From: Dokdonella sp. | GTDB lineage: Bacteria > Pseudomonadota > Gammaproteobacteria > Xanthomonadales > Rhodanobacteraceae | NCBI RefSeq assembly: GCF_019634775.1 | Contig: NZ_JAHCAS010000001.1 | Coordinates: 434,001-498,000, forward strand | Direction: 5' to 3' | DNA length: 64,000 nucleotides | Shown here: positions 8,846 through 18,116 of the stretch, piece after piece | Layout of the letters: the number at the start of each line of letters is the position of its first letter | How positions within the stretch are numbered: position 1 is the first letter of the stretch | The notes under the pieces: model-generated | The model's database searches: none | What the model was told of the DNA's origin: nothing | Seen by the model: only the letters and a program-made list of their open reading frames with translations | Program-made: the position numbers and the translations under genes

Positions 8846-10315
8846 ATGCGCCATCTGATCCTGCTCGTCCTTCTCGCCAGCGGACCCTGCCTCGCCGACG
8901 ACACCTTCATCGTCAACACGACCAGCGATGACGGTGCCGGTACGCTGCGCGCGGCGATCAACCAGATGCAGGCCAGCAACGGCACGCAGACGATCCGCTT
9001 CGTCCTGCCCGCGAATGCGCAGATCAACACGAGCACGCCGCTGCCGCCGCTGGTCGGACAAGGCATCGTGCTTGACGCCACGCAGGCGCCGGGCCTGGTC
9101 GTCAATGCACAGGGCTGGCCGCTGTTCCGCTTCCTCACCGGCGGCAGCTCGCAGACGATCCAGGTGCTCGGCCTGAACCTGCGCAATGGCTCGAGCGGCG
9201 AAGGTGGCGGCTGCATCGACGTGCGCTCGCAGGGTGCCCTGCTGGTGTTCGACTCGAGTTTCGATGGCTGCGTGAACTACGGTCCCGCGGCGACCGGCGC
9301 CGGCGGCGGTGCGATCCGCACCAACGGCAACCTGCGCCTGACCCGCTCGCGTTTCAGCAACAACCAGTCCAGTGACGGCGGCATCGTCAACCTCGCCAAC
9401 GCCGGCGGCGCCGTGCGCGTCAACGGCGCAACCTCGGTACTGGTCGAGCGCACGCAATTCATCTCGAACAGGACCGTCGCCACGCCGGCCAGCGCGCAGT
9501 CCTGTATCGGCGGCACCGGCGCTGCGCTCTCGCTGGACCTGCCGGTGAATGCCTATGCCCTGCTCAGCGACGTGCAGTTCGTCGACAACGCGACGACCTG
9601 CTTGACCACCGGCTCGCGTCGGGCCGGAGCCGGCGGCGCCATGGCCGTCTTCGGCCAGGGCCCGTCCACCATCGTTGCCCTGGAACGTGCCTGGTTCGGC
9701 CAGAACGAGGCGCGCGAAGGCGGCGCGATCGGCGTCGAAAGCGCGCGCCTGGATGTCACCAATGGCACGTTCTTCGAGAATTCGGCACTCGCCAGCGGCG
9801 GGATCTACCTGTTGACCCGCACCGGCCGGCCGCCGACCACGGCCAACATCCGCAACAGTACCTTCGCGCGCGGCTCGGCCAACTTCGGCAACTCCGCCGC
9901 CTACCTGCAGGCACAGAACGGCGCGACCATCAGCGAGATCCGCAACACGGTGTTCGCGCCACCCCTGTCCGGCCCGGCCTGCACGCCGAGCACGATCGAC
10001 GTGCAGGCCGGCGACGCGGTCTTCACCGGCTCGGCCTCGTGCTACTTCTACACGCCCGGCAACAACCTGATCTCATCCGAGTTCCCGAACAACGGCTTCG
10101 GCCTCGGCGAGGCCGTGCAAACCCACGGCTGGGTACCCGCGCTGGCCCTGCCGGCCGGCAGCGTGCTGATCGACAACGGCAGCAACACGAACTGCCCGGG
10201 CACCGACGCACGCGGCCTGCCGCGTCCGCTCAACGGTGGCCAGGCCACGCGCTGCGACGTCGGCGCGGTCGAGTACAACCCGGACCGGATCTTCGCCACC
10301 GGCTTCGAGCGCTGA
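8846..10315 (+). CDS. secreted right-handed beta-helix (CSLREA/Pmp-like) protein with GFE-type C-terminal tail
   Basis: A 489-residue exported protein. The signal peptide MRHLILLVLLASGPCLA is followed by a CSLREA-like start (FIVNTTSDDGAGTLRAAINQ) and many N/G/S-rich beta-helix turns of polymorphic-outer-membrane-protein type (GGGCIDV, GAGGGAIRTNGNLRLT, REGGAIGVESARLDVTNGTF). The last turns carry the common GTDARGLPRP and CDVGAVEY ending. The extreme C-terminus is DRIFATGFER, matching the tail of the decayed gene at 34.6 kb (DLIFKHGFES). No catalytic residues are recognised; adhesion or cell-surface structure is the likeliest role. It stands alone in the plus orientation with a gap of about 150 bp upstream. 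Confidence 0.82.
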   Translation: MRHLILLVLLASGPCLADDTFIVNTTSDDGAGTLRAAINQMQASNGTQTIRFVLPANAQINTSTPLPPLVGQGIVLDATQAPGLVVNAQGWPLFRFLTGGSSQTIQVLGLNLRNGSSGEGGGCIDVRSQGALLVFDSSFDGCVNYGPAATGAGGGAIRTNGNLRLTRSRFSNNQSSDGGIVNLANAGGAVRVNGATSVLVERTQFISNRTVATPASAQSCIGGTGAALSLDLPVNAYALLSDVQFVDNATTCLTTGSRRAGAGGAMAVFGQGPSTIVALERAWFGQNEAREGGAIGVESARLDVTNGTFFENSALASGGIYLLTRTGRPPTTANIRNSTFARGSANFGNSAAYLQAQNGATISEIRNTVFAPPLSGPACTPSTIDVQAGDAVFTGSASCYFYTPGNNLISSEFPNNGFGLGEAVQTHGWVPALALPAGSVLIDNGSNTNCPGTDARGLPRPLNGGQATRCDVGAVEYNPDRIFATGFER

Positions 10316-10372
10316 CCGGCCCACGTCAACATCGGTACCCGGAACGCTGCATGTCCGGGCCCATCCCGTGCC

Positions 10373-11389
10373 TCAGGCCATCCTCGCGAACGCCCGCACG
10401 ACCAGACCCGGATCGTCGGTGAACACGGCATCGACGCCGGCGGCCGCCAGGGCCCGTGCTTCGGCCATCGCGCCCGGTTCGCAGCACGTGGAATCGTCGC
10501 CGCCACAGCGCAGGGCCGGCGGCAGGAAGGCGTTCTCGGGACGCAGCGTCCACGCGTGCACGGCGAGTCCGGCCGCGTGCGCGGCAGCGACGAGCGGCGT
10601 CGGCCCGCCCAGCGCACCGTTCGCGTCGAGCGGCACGACCATGCGCGACGGTGGCGCGAGCACCTTCGCGTAGCGGGCGATCGCGGCAAGCCCCGGTGGC
10701 GTCAGCATCGAGGCGTACGTATGCGCCATGTCGCCGGCGAGGCGCCGATCGGCCGGGACATCGGCCGGCGCGCCGACGAGCTGCACGAGGAACACGTTGG
10801 GCCAGGCGGCGATCCGCGCCGCGAGGCGTTGCAGATTGCCCACCTCGAACGACTGCACGCCGAGCGGCGCGCAGCGCAGGAATGCATGCCGCGCGATCGC
10901 ATCGAGCAGGGCCTGCTCGGGATCGAGTCCACACGCATGGTGATGACTGGAATGCTTGATCTCCGGGATCAACCCGAGCGGCCGCGAGCGGCCGAGCGAG
11001 CGCCGTTCGACCAGTGCGACGATCGAGTCGAAGGTCGGAATCGCGTATTGGCCGTCGAAGGCGGTCGAGCGCAGCCGCGGCAGGCGTTCGCGCGCGCGCA
11101 GCGTGGCCAGTTCGGCCATGCTGAAATCCTCGACGAACCAGTCAGTCAGGATCTCACCATCGATCGTGCGCGTCGTGCGGCGCGCGGCGAAGCCGGGGTG
11201 CGCGGCGACGTCGGTGGTGTCGCCGAGCGCGTTGTCGTGGCGCGCGACGAGCACGCCGTCGCGGGTCATCACCAGATCCGGCTCGATGAAATCCGCGCCA
11301 TCGTCGATGGCCTTGTCGTAGGCGACCAGGGTGTGCTCGGGACGCAGCGCACTGGCGCCCCGATGGGCGATGACCAGGGGCACGCTCAT
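10373..11389 (-). CDS. glpQ: glycerophosphodiester phosphodiesterase
   Basis: Hydrolyses glycerophosphodiesters to glycerol-3-phosphate and an alcohol. The 338-residue protein has the GDPD signature IAHRGASALRPEHTLVAY at the start, then DFIEPDLVMTRDGVLVARHD with the metal-binding Glu/Asp and catalytic His, an internal insertion typical of GlpQ-type enzymes (LIPEIKHSSHHHACGLDPE), and VDAVFTDDPGLVV at the end. The ATG at 11389 directly precedes the conserved core; an upstream ATG at 11458 would add 23 residues with no signal peptide. With this start the enzyme appears cytoplasmic, unlike periplasmic E. coli GlpQ. It is transcribed away from the sigma factor gene at 11582. Confidence 0.9.
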   Translation of the reverse strand: MSVPLVIAHRGASALRPEHTLVAYDKAIDDGADFIEPDLVMTRDGVLVARHDNALGDTTDVAAHPGFAARRTTRTIDGEILTDWFVEDFSMAELATLRARERLPRLRSTAFDGQYAIPTFDSIVALVERRSLGRSRPLGLIPEIKHSSHHHACGLDPEQALLDAIARHAFLRCAPLGVQSFEVGNLQRLAARIAAWPNVFLVQLVGAPADVPADRRLAGDMAHTYASMLTPPGLAAIARYAKVLAPPSRMVVPLDANGALGGPTPLVAAAHAAGLAVHAWTLRPENAFLPPALRCGGDDSTCCEPGAMAEARALAAAGVDAVFTDDPGLVVRAFARMA

Positions 11390-11581
11390 GGCGACTCCCG
11401 CCACAGGCACAGCCCTGTGGTCGATCCAGCGGGCCGTGGCAAGCGCGTGCGCGGGCACGGCGACCCGCGTCGGCGAATTTCAGCCGACCGGACGACCGGC
11501 ACGCGCAAGGCCGGCGCCGATGGAGGACGATCCTTTGGCCTCCCTGCGACCCTTTCGCGCGACCGCGCATCCTTGCATGCC

Positions 11582-12166
11582 GTGACCAGCCCATTCCGCA
11601 TCGATGTCCCCGATACCGTGCTCGCCCGCGCCCGGCGCGGCGACGTGCGGGCCTTCGAGCAGGTCTACCGCCTGTTCGAGCGCCCGGCCTGGACGCTCGC
11701 GCTGCGCCTGTGCGGCGACGCCGAGGATGCGCGTGAGGTCGTCCACGACGCCATGCTGCACCTGTTCCAGCGTATCGGCCAGTTCCGTGGCGAATCGCCG
11801 TTCTGGGGCTGGGTACGCCGGATCGTGGTCAACGAGGCGTTGATGCGCCTGCGCCGCGAGCGCGGCAAGGCGTTCGAGGATCTCGATGAGGGCAACGAGC
11901 CGGTCGACGACGGCAGCATGCCGTGGGCCTGCCTCGATCGCGGCCGGCTCGATGCTGCGCTGACGCGCCTGTCCGAAGCCGCGCGCAGCGTGATCTGGCT
12001 GTACCACGTGGAGGGCTATACGCACGCCGAAATCGCCGACATGACCGGCAAGTCGGTGAGCTTCTCGAAATCGCAGCTCGCGCGCGGCACCGCGCGGCTG
12101 CGCGAACTGCTCGGTGCCGGCGAGGTGGACATCCCATGCACATCCCCATTGGCGGCGACCGCATGA
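11582..12166 (+). CDS. ECF-type RNA polymerase sigma factor
   Basis: A 194-residue group 4 sigma factor. The sigma-2 region is seen in RGDVRAFEQVYRLFERPAWT through AREVVHDAMLHLFQRIGQFR and GWVRRIVVNEALMRLR. The sigma-4 helix-turn-helix is in AARSVIWLYHVEGYTHAEIA. The start is a GTG at 11582. The frame is open far upstream across the antisense of the phosphodiesterase gene, and that part is not coding. The next gene starts before this one ends and is a membrane protein of anti-sigma type, followed by a PDZ protein, suggesting a three-gene envelope-stress-like unit. Confidence 0.88.
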   Translation: MTSPFRIDVPDTVLARARRGDVRAFEQVYRLFERPAWTLALRLCGDAEDAREVVHDAMLHLFQRIGQFRGESPFWGWVRRIVVNEALMRLRRERGKAFEDLDEGNEPVDDGSMPWACLDRGRLDAALTRLSEAARSVIWLYHVEGYTHAEIADMTGKSVSFSKSQLARGTARLRELLGAGEVDIPCTSPLAATA

Positions 12167-12693
12167 ACGGTCGCGACGAGCTCGGCGAAGCCCTGCGCGC
12201 CCTGCCCCTGGCCACACCGGCCGGCGACCTGTGGCCAGCCCTCGAACGCTCGCTGGCGCCGAGGCGCCCGCGCTGGCACGTGCCGACCACCATCGCGGCT
12301 GCACTGCTGTTCGGCTTCGTAGGTGTGCGCCTGGGCCTGCACGAATCGGACGATGCGTCCAACCGGCCGGCAACCACGATCGCCGACGCGACACCGGTGA
12401 ACAGCGAACTCGAACGCCTGCGCACACAGTCGCGTGAACTCGAACATTGGCTCGCCGCGCGCCCGGCGCAGACCGATCTCGGCGCATCGACCCTGATGGC
12501 CGCCGCCGAAGTCGAGGATCTGGTCGGCTTCGTCGACGTGCAGCTCTCGGCCGCACGCGACGACGGCGAAGCACTGCCACTGTGGCGCCAGCGCGTCGGC
12601 CTGCTCGAAGACCTCGTCCTGATCCGCAGCACAAACCAATTCGAAACCGCCGCACTCGCCGGCGACCCCGCCTTCATGCCGGTCTCGCTGTAG
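12136..12693 (+). CDS. membrane-anchored anti-sigma-factor-like protein
   Basis: A protein of about 185 residues with a short cytoplasmic N-terminus (DELGEALRALPLATPAGDLW), one TM helix (TTIAAALLFGFVGVRLGL) and a periplasmic helical region. This layout and its position right behind the ECF sigma gene indicate an anti-sigma factor, though no ZAS zinc motif is present. Two starts are possible. ATG 12136 has a good ribosome site (GAGGTGG) about 7 bases upstream. ATG 12163 overlaps the sigma stop codon in an ATGA arrangement. The first is used here. Either way the two genes overlap and are translationally coupled. Confidence 0.7.
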   Translation: MHIPIGGDRMNGRDELGEALRALPLATPAGDLWPALERSLAPRRPRWHVPTTIAAALLFGFVGVRLGLHESDDASNRPATTIADATPVNSELERLRTQSRELEHWLAARPAQTDLGASTLMAAAEVEDLVGFVDVQLSAARDDGEALPLWRQRVGLLEDLVLIRSTNQFETAALAGDPAFMPVSL

Positions 12694-12720
12694 ATCGCCC
12701 TGCACCAAGGAAATCCGACC

Positions 12721-13821
12721 ATGAAACCGACTCTGCTCAGCCTGTCCCTGCTGCTCGCCCTGCCGCTCGCCCACGCGGCCGATGCGGAACCGCCCGCTCC
12801 CGTCGACCGTGCCGCCGCGCGCGCGGAGCTCGCCGAACTGCGCACGCAGATCGCGGAACTGTCGCGGCGCATGGCCGAGCTCTCGACCGAACTCGGCGAC
12901 ATCGGTCCGCGTGCCTACGCATTCCGCTACATCACCGACCCGGACCGCGCGGTGATCGGCGTCGTCCTCGCCGCGGAAAAACGCGGTGCACGCATCGAGG
13001 CGCTGACGCCGGACAGTCCGGCCGAGCGCGCCGGCCTGCGCAACGGCGACATCATCACTTCGATCGACGGCAAAGCGCTCGCCGGCAAGGACGAACACGC
13101 GAATCTCGCCGAGGCACGCGAACGCCTGGCCGGCCTCAAGGATGGCCAGGAAGTGCGCATCGCCTACGAGCGCGGCGGCAAGCCCGGCAAGGAACTGCGC
13201 ATCACCGCGCAGCGCCGCACCGCGCAGAGCTGGCCGCGCCTGCTCGTTGACGAGGATGGCGTGACGCAGATCGAGATCAACCGCGAATTCCGTGAAAGCA
13301 TTGCGCAGGCGCGTGATGAAATGGCACGGGCGCGGGTCGAGATGCGGCGCGCGCGATCCGATGCCAATCACGCCCGCGCGGACGCCAGCCTTGCCCGACT
13401 CGAAGTGCTGCGTGACATCCGCGCGGGCTGGAATCTCAACCTGAGCACGCTCAACCCCGGGCTCGGTCGCTACTTCGGCACCGACGAGGGCGTGCTCGTG
13501 TTGTCGGCCGACAGCGAAGCCTTCGCCGGCCTCGAAGCCGGCGACGTCATCCGCAAGGTCGACGGCCGGGCGGTTGCACGCCCGGAGGATGCCTTGCGTG
13601 CACTGCGCGACCAGCCGACCGGCAGCGAAGTCAGTCTCGACGTACTGCGTCAGCGCAAATCGCTCGCGGTGAAGGTCAAGGTGCCCGAGTACAAATCGAT
13701 CTTCCGCATCGGTCGCAGCGCACCGCTGCCCCCCGAGCCGCCGCTGCCACCCGAGCCGCCGGTCGCGCCGCAGGCACCGGAACCGCCCGCAGCCCACCCG
13801 GACTCCGCCGAGCCTCTCTGA
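12721..13821 (+). CDS. exported protein with two PDZ domains
   Basis: A 366-residue protein with a Sec signal peptide (MKPTLLSLSLLLALPLAHA). A coiled-coil segment (AELAELRTQIAELSRRMAEL) is followed by a first PDZ domain around residues 80-165 (GARIEALTPDSPAERAGLRN). A helical spacer (QARDEMARARVEMRRARSDA) leads to a second PDZ around residues 255-320 (GVLVLSADSEAFAGLEAGDV), and the end is proline-rich (PLPPEPPLPPEPPVAP). No protease triad is present, so it is probably a periplasmic adaptor or scaffold. It lies 27 bp after the anti-sigma-like gene and may tie periplasmic sensing to that sigma factor. The order and spacing are seen; the function is inferred. Confidence 0.78.
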   Translation: MKPTLLSLSLLLALPLAHAADAEPPAPVDRAAARAELAELRTQIAELSRRMAELSTELGDIGPRAYAFRYITDPDRAVIGVVLAAEKRGARIEALTPDSPAERAGLRNGDIITSIDGKALAGKDEHANLAEARERLAGLKDGQEVRIAYERGGKPGKELRITAQRRTAQSWPRLLVDEDGVTQIEINREFRESIAQARDEMARARVEMRRARSDANHARADASLARLEVLRDIRAGWNLNLSTLNPGLGRYFGTDEGVLVLSADSEAFAGLEAGDVIRKVDGRAVARPEDALRALRDQPTGSEVSLDVLRQRKSLAVKVKVPEYKSIFRIGRSAPLPPEPPLPPEPPVAPQAPEPPAAHPDSAEPL

Positions 13822-14250
13822 AACCGGGTCCTGCAGGAGTGTCCTTCCGGGCGGCTGTCGTGGGACTTCAGCCGCGATCCCTTGCGCTGCGCGAGCGACT
13901 TGAGTCGCTATGGCTACCGGGTTGCGGAGCGGCGCCGAAGTGCAAGGGATGCCCTGGTCAATCCCGCAATGGCGTCATGACATCCGCAAGGTTCGCTGCG
14001 GGCCCTGCGGATGTCACCCCGTCATTGGGAATCAAACGATTGGGGCGCCTCCACTCCGGCGCCTTGCCAGCCGCGCCCCTTTGCTATGATCCGGGCCAGC
14101 CTGTCGGTTCGCCCGACGCGGCGGATCCTGCACCCGCAGGTCGTTCCGCGCACGCCTGGTCGCCCCGCGATCACCACGTCGCGCAGTACGGGCCGGTCCG
14201 GCCTCCGCCCGTTGCCGCGGATCCGGCCGGGCGTCGATCGGGATGGGGCA
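13822..14250. other. 429-bp gene-free stretch upstream of the kinase gene
   Basis: No credible gene. It begins with degenerate REP-like sequence (GTGGGACTTCAGCCGCGATC near 13859, then GAGCGACTTGAGTCGC near 13892). A clean inverted repeat lies at 13978-14016, and the kinase leader carries GGATGGGGCA before the ATG at 14251. A promoter for the kinase is expected here, but no clear -35/-10 pair stands out. Confidence 0.5.
13978..14016. repeat. 11-bp inverted repeat upstream of the kinase gene
   Basis: TGACATCCGCA and its exact reverse complement TGCGGATGTCA are separated by 17 GC-rich bases. It lies about 235 bp before the kinase start and about 155 bp after the PDZ gene, so it could be a terminator-like hairpin (without a T run) or a protein-binding site. 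Confidence 0.6.
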
Positions 14251-17214
14251 ATGGCCGGCAAGTTCCAGGAGATTCCTGGCTACGAGATGCTCAGCGAGCT
14301 CGGCGAGGGCGGCATGGCCACCGTCTATCTCGCCATTCAGCATTCTCTCGACCGCAAGGTTGCCATCAAGGTAATGCGCCGCGAGCTGCGCGTCTCGAAC
14401 GGGCCGATGCCCGAGTTCGAGCGCCGCTTCCTGCTCGAAGGGCGCACGATGGCCAAGTTGCCCCATCGCAACATCGTCGCCGTCTACGACATCGTCACCC
14501 GTGACGACATCGCCTACATCTCGATGGAGTACCTCGAAGGCGGCACGCTGTCCGAGCGCATGCGCGAGGGCGTGTCACTGGGCGAAGCGATCGGCATCGT
14601 CGTGCAGCTCGCCAACGGTCTGGAGTTCGCCCATCGCAACGGCGTGATCCATCGCGATCTCAAGCCGTCCAATGTGATGTTCCGCGACCCGACGACGCCG
14701 GTGCTCACCGACTTCGGCATCGCCAAGCAGTCCGACGTGATGGCCTCGCGCATCACCCAGACCGGCCTGGTGCTGGGCACGCCCACCTACATGAGCCCCG
14801 AACAGGCCAGTGGCCGCGAGACCGACGGGCGCTCCGACCAGTACAGCCTCGGCATCCTGTTCTACGAGCTGCTCACCGGGCAGCCACCGTTCACCGGCGA
14901 CAACCCGATGAACGTGCTGATGGGCCATGCCCTGCAGCCACCACCGCCGCTGCCGGCCGACCTCGCTCCGTTGCAGCCGGTATTCGACCGCATGCTGGCC
15001 AAGACACCGGCCGATCGCTTCAAGAACCTGCAGGACTTCACCCGCGCGTTGCGCACGATCGTGGTCGGCAACGACACCCTGGCGAAGAAGCTCGGCGACA
15101 TCACCGCGTCGAGCACGTCCGAGCGCCTGCGCGCGCTCGGCTTCTCCGGCGAGCTGACCGGTGGCGACTCCGGCTTCGCCCTCGACCTGCTGCGCATGCC
15201 GCGTACCGACCCGTCGCTGCGCAATGCCACCTCCGGCGTGCAGCGTGCGCTGCGCCAGCGCCCGCGCCTGTTCGCAGCGATCGCCGCCGGGCTCGGCGCG
15301 CTGCTCATCGGTGGCGTGCTCTGGCTCGCATTCGCCCCGCGCCAGTTGAGCCAGGACGAGCAGGTCCTCGTGCGCACCCTGCTGCGCGAAGCCGACCGCT
15401 TCGTCGAAAGCGGCGCCCTGCTCGATCCTCCCGGCGAGAACGCCTTCGAGGACGTGCAGAAGGTGCTGCAGAAGGATCCGGCCAATGCACGCGCGCTAGA
15501 ACTGCTGCAGCAGATCGGCGACAAGGTGCGCGCGCAGGCCGAGGCCGCGCTCGCCGCGGGCAACCTCGAAGACGCCGGTGAACGCGCCAACCAGGCCCTG
15601 CTCGTGGTGCCTGATGACGACGCCGTGCAGGCGCTGGTCAAGCGCATCGGCGACGAACAGGCCGCGCGCACCCGTGCGCAGCGCGTCACCGAATTGCTCG
15701 CCAAGGCCGACGAAGCGGAAAAGCGCGGACGCCGCAACGGCCCGGACGGCGCCTATGCCCTGCTACGCAATGCGCTGGCCCTTGCACCCGACAACGCCGG
15801 CGCACTGCAACGCCTCAAGGTGATCACCGACGCCGAATTCCGCCGTGTGCGCGACCTGCTCAAGCTCAACCGCGCCGACGAGGCCGCCCAGGCGCATGCC
15901 GCGCTCAAGGCCGATTTCGGCAGCGATGCGGCCTTCATCGCACTCGGCGAGGACATCGTGCGCGCGCAGGGCGAGGCGACCCGCACGCGCCAGGTCGCCG
16001 AACGACTGGCACGCGCGCAGGCCGCATTCGCCGCCGGCCGCATCAGCGAACCGCTTGGCGACAACGCCTTCGAACTCTACGAACAGGCACGCCAGCTCGA
16101 CGAGAAGAGTGGTGCGGTCGCCGCGTTCCGCAAGACCCTCACCGATCGCCTCATCACCGACGCGCGTGCCGCGCGCGAGCGCGGCGACTTCGTCGCCACG
16201 CTCGATCGCGCCGAGCTGGCCCTGCGCATCGACCCCGCGCTCGCCGGCGCCAAGGCGATCCGCGACGATGCCGAAAGCAAGCTCGATGCGCGCCTGATCC
16301 GCATTGCCGGACTGCTCAACAACGCGCGTATCGCCATCACCGCCGGTCGCCCGCTGCCACCGGCACGCGACAACGCGCGCGACATCCTCGATGCCTTGCT
16401 GCGCGAAGACCCAGCCAATGCCGACGCGCGCACCCTGTACAGCGCCCTGCCGCAACTGACCGCCGAAGCAGTGCGCGCCGCGCTTGCGCGTGACGACCTC
16501 GATGCCGCGACCGCCCTGGCCACCGCCGGCACGGCCGCCTACGCGGACGATGCCGCGCTCGCATCACTGGCTGGCGACGTGCGCCAGCGCGTGCTGGCGC
16601 GCGATGCGACCCGCGCCCTGCAGGAGCGCGAGCAGCGCATCGCCGGCCTGCTGCAGCAGCGGCCACTGAGTGCCGACGACGCCGCCAATGTCGCCCGCGA
16701 CATCCTTGCCCTGCGCGAAGCGCGCATCGCGTCTGCCGAGCGTTACGAACAGCAGCTCGCCGACGTGCTCGCCGACGACGTGCGCACGGCCAATGACGCG
16801 ACCGTCGCCGATGCCAGCCTGGCGGCGATCCGCGCGACCACGGCCGCACTGGCCAATAGCCGCGTGCTCGCCGCGATCTATCCCGAGGCGGAGGCGCGCG
16901 TGGTCGCCTTGCAGAAACAGCGTGCCGAACAACTCGAGGCGCAGAAAGGCACCCTGGTCATCAACGCCATGCCGTGGGGCTATGTCGACCAGGTGCTCGA
17001 CGCCGCGCGCAAACCGATCGAACTGCCGCAGGAGCGCAGCACCCCGCTGCAGCTGAACCTGCCGGCCGGCAGTTACTACGTTACCCTGCGCCACCCGAAC
17101 TCGAACAAGACCGTCTCTGCCTTTGCACGCGTGCAGGCGCGCCAGCGCAGCCAGACCAGCGGCAGCTTCCCGAGTCTCGGCACCGACGAGTACCTGCGCA
17201 ATGCGGGCTTCTGA
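14251..17214 (+). CDS. membrane Ser/Thr protein kinase (PknB-like) with long repeat region
   Basis: 987 residues. The N-terminal Hanks-type kinase domain (about 10-280) is complete: glycine loop GEGGMATV at 18-25, Lys40 in VAIK, HRDLKPSN with His134/Asp136, DFG at 154, and GTPTYMSPEQ. A TM helix (AAIAAGLGALLIGGVLWLAF) follows near residue 340. About 600 further residues form degenerate TPR-like helical repeats, ending in a PEGA-like beta segment (GTLVINAMPWGYVDQVL, QLNLPAGSYYVTLRHP). Domain order suggests a cytoplasmic kinase reading a periplasmic sensor. The start has GGATGGGGCA upstream. The next gene overlaps its end by 14 bp. Confidence 0.92.
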   Translation: MAGKFQEIPGYEMLSELGEGGMATVYLAIQHSLDRKVAIKVMRRELRVSNGPMPEFERRFLLEGRTMAKLPHRNIVAVYDIVTRDDIAYISMEYLEGGTLSERMREGVSLGEAIGIVVQLANGLEFAHRNGVIHRDLKPSNVMFRDPTTPVLTDFGIAKQSDVMASRITQTGLVLGTPTYMSPEQASGRETDGRSDQYSLGILFYELLTGQPPFTGDNPMNVLMGHALQPPPPLPADLAPLQPVFDRMLAKTPADRFKNLQDFTRALRTIVVGNDTLAKKLGDITASSTSERLRALGFSGELTGGDSGFALDLLRMPRTDPSLRNATSGVQRALRQRPRLFAAIAAGLGALLIGGVLWLAFAPRQLSQDEQVLVRTLLREADRFVESGALLDPPGENAFEDVQKVLQKDPANARALELLQQIGDKVRAQAEAALAAGNLEDAGERANQALLVVPDDDAVQALVKRIGDEQAARTRAQRVTELLAKADEAEKRGRRNGPDGAYALLRNALALAPDNAGALQRLKVITDAEFRRVRDLLKLNRADEAAQAHAALKADFGSDAAFIALGEDIVRAQGEATRTRQVAERLARAQAAFAAGRISEPLGDNAFELYEQARQLDEKSGAVAAFRKTLTDRLITDARAARERGDFVATLDRAELALRIDPALAGAKAIRDDAESKLDARLIRIAGLLNNARIAITAGRPLPPARDNARDILDALLREDPANADARTLYSALPQLTAEAVRAALARDDLDAATALATAGTAAYADDAALASLAGDVRQRVLARDATRALQEREQRIAGLLQQRPLSADDAANVARDILALREARIASAERYEQQLADVLADDVRTANDATVADASLAAIRATTAALANSRVLAAIYPEAEARVVALQKQRAEQLEAQKGTLVINAMPWGYVDQVLDAARKPIELPQERSTPLQLNLPAGSYYVTLRHPNSNKTVSAFARVQARQRSQTSGSFPSLGTDEYLRNAGF

Positions 17215-18034
17215 CTTCCTGCGCCCGCTGCTGGTGCTGGCCGCACTCTTCGCGGCGCCGGCGTTGGCCGACTGGAAGGACGATTACGCACGTGGCCTGG
17301 CTGCCGCACGCGAGGGGCGCTGGGCCGAAGTGAGCCGACTGATGCAGAGCGCGCTCGCCGGCAACGCGCAACCGGCCGCACGCCTGCGCCTGTACGGCCA
17401 GCGCTACGAGGTCTATGCACCGCAGCACTATCTGGGCCTCGCAGCCCTGCGCAGCGGCGACTGCGCGGGCGCGCTGCGCTGGTGGAACGACCCGGCCCAC
17501 CGCAGCTTCGTCGCCGGCAACGCGGCCCTGGCCGGGGTCGAAGCCAGCGGACGCAGCGACTGCGGCAGCGCCATCGCCGCCGAAACGAAACCGCCCGCGA
17601 CTCCGCCCGTGGCCGAGACGAAACCGCCGCTCGCGCAGACCCCACCCGCCAAGCCGCCAGGTACGCCGACGCGTCCCCCCGCCGAACCCACGCAACGGCC
17701 AGTCGTGCAGGCACCACCGGCCGAGTCGCCGAAACCTGTCGCGAACAGCGCAGGTGACATGCTGCGCCCGGCCATCGATGCCTATCTCGCCGGCCGCTAC
17801 GCCGAAGTGCTGCGCCTGACCGCGAAACAGGATGCGAACGCGCGCATCGGCTGGCACCAGCAAACCCTGCGCGCCGCCTCGGCATGGCAACTCAGCCAGC
17901 TCGACGGCGCAGCCAGCGACTCGGCCACCACCGCACGCAACGCCGCCACCGCCGCACGCAAACTCGACCCCGCGCGCCGTCCCGACGCCGCGTTCTATCC
18001 GCCGCGCTTCCTGACGTTCTTCAGCGGTTCCTGA
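17201..18034 (+). CDS. exported proline-rich protein encoded with the kinase
   Basis: A 277-residue protein with a signal peptide (FLRPLLVLAALFAAPALA). An N-terminal helical/TPR-like domain (DYARGLAAAREGRWAEVSRL) is followed by a Pro/Ala/Thr-rich linker of about 70 residues and a second helical domain (MLRPAIDAYLAGRYAEVLRL). The ATG at 17201 overlaps the last 14 bp of the kinase gene and sits exactly at the signal peptide, whereas the open frame starts earlier at 17123 within the kinase. The overlap implies translational coupling and a shared function, possibly as a periplasmic partner of the kinase sensor. The family is not recognised. Confidence 0.75.
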   Translation: MRASDFLRPLLVLAALFAAPALADWKDDYARGLAAAREGRWAEVSRLMQSALAGNAQPAARLRLYGQRYEVYAPQHYLGLAALRSGDCAGALRWWNDPAHRSFVAGNAALAGVEASGRSDCGSAIAAETKPPATPPVAETKPPLAQTPPAKPPGTPTRPPAEPTQRPVVQAPPAESPKPVANSAGDMLRPAIDAYLAGRYAEVLRLTAKQDANARIGWHQQTLRAASAWQLSQLDGAASDSATTARNAATAARKLDPARRPDAAFYPPRFLTFFSGS

Positions 18035-18116
18035 GCCGGCCTGGATTCCATTGCGGCCGGAGCCAGCCGTGGTATCAGGGCCTTGCGGGAGTCGCTTCCA
18101 CCACGCAGCGATGCCC

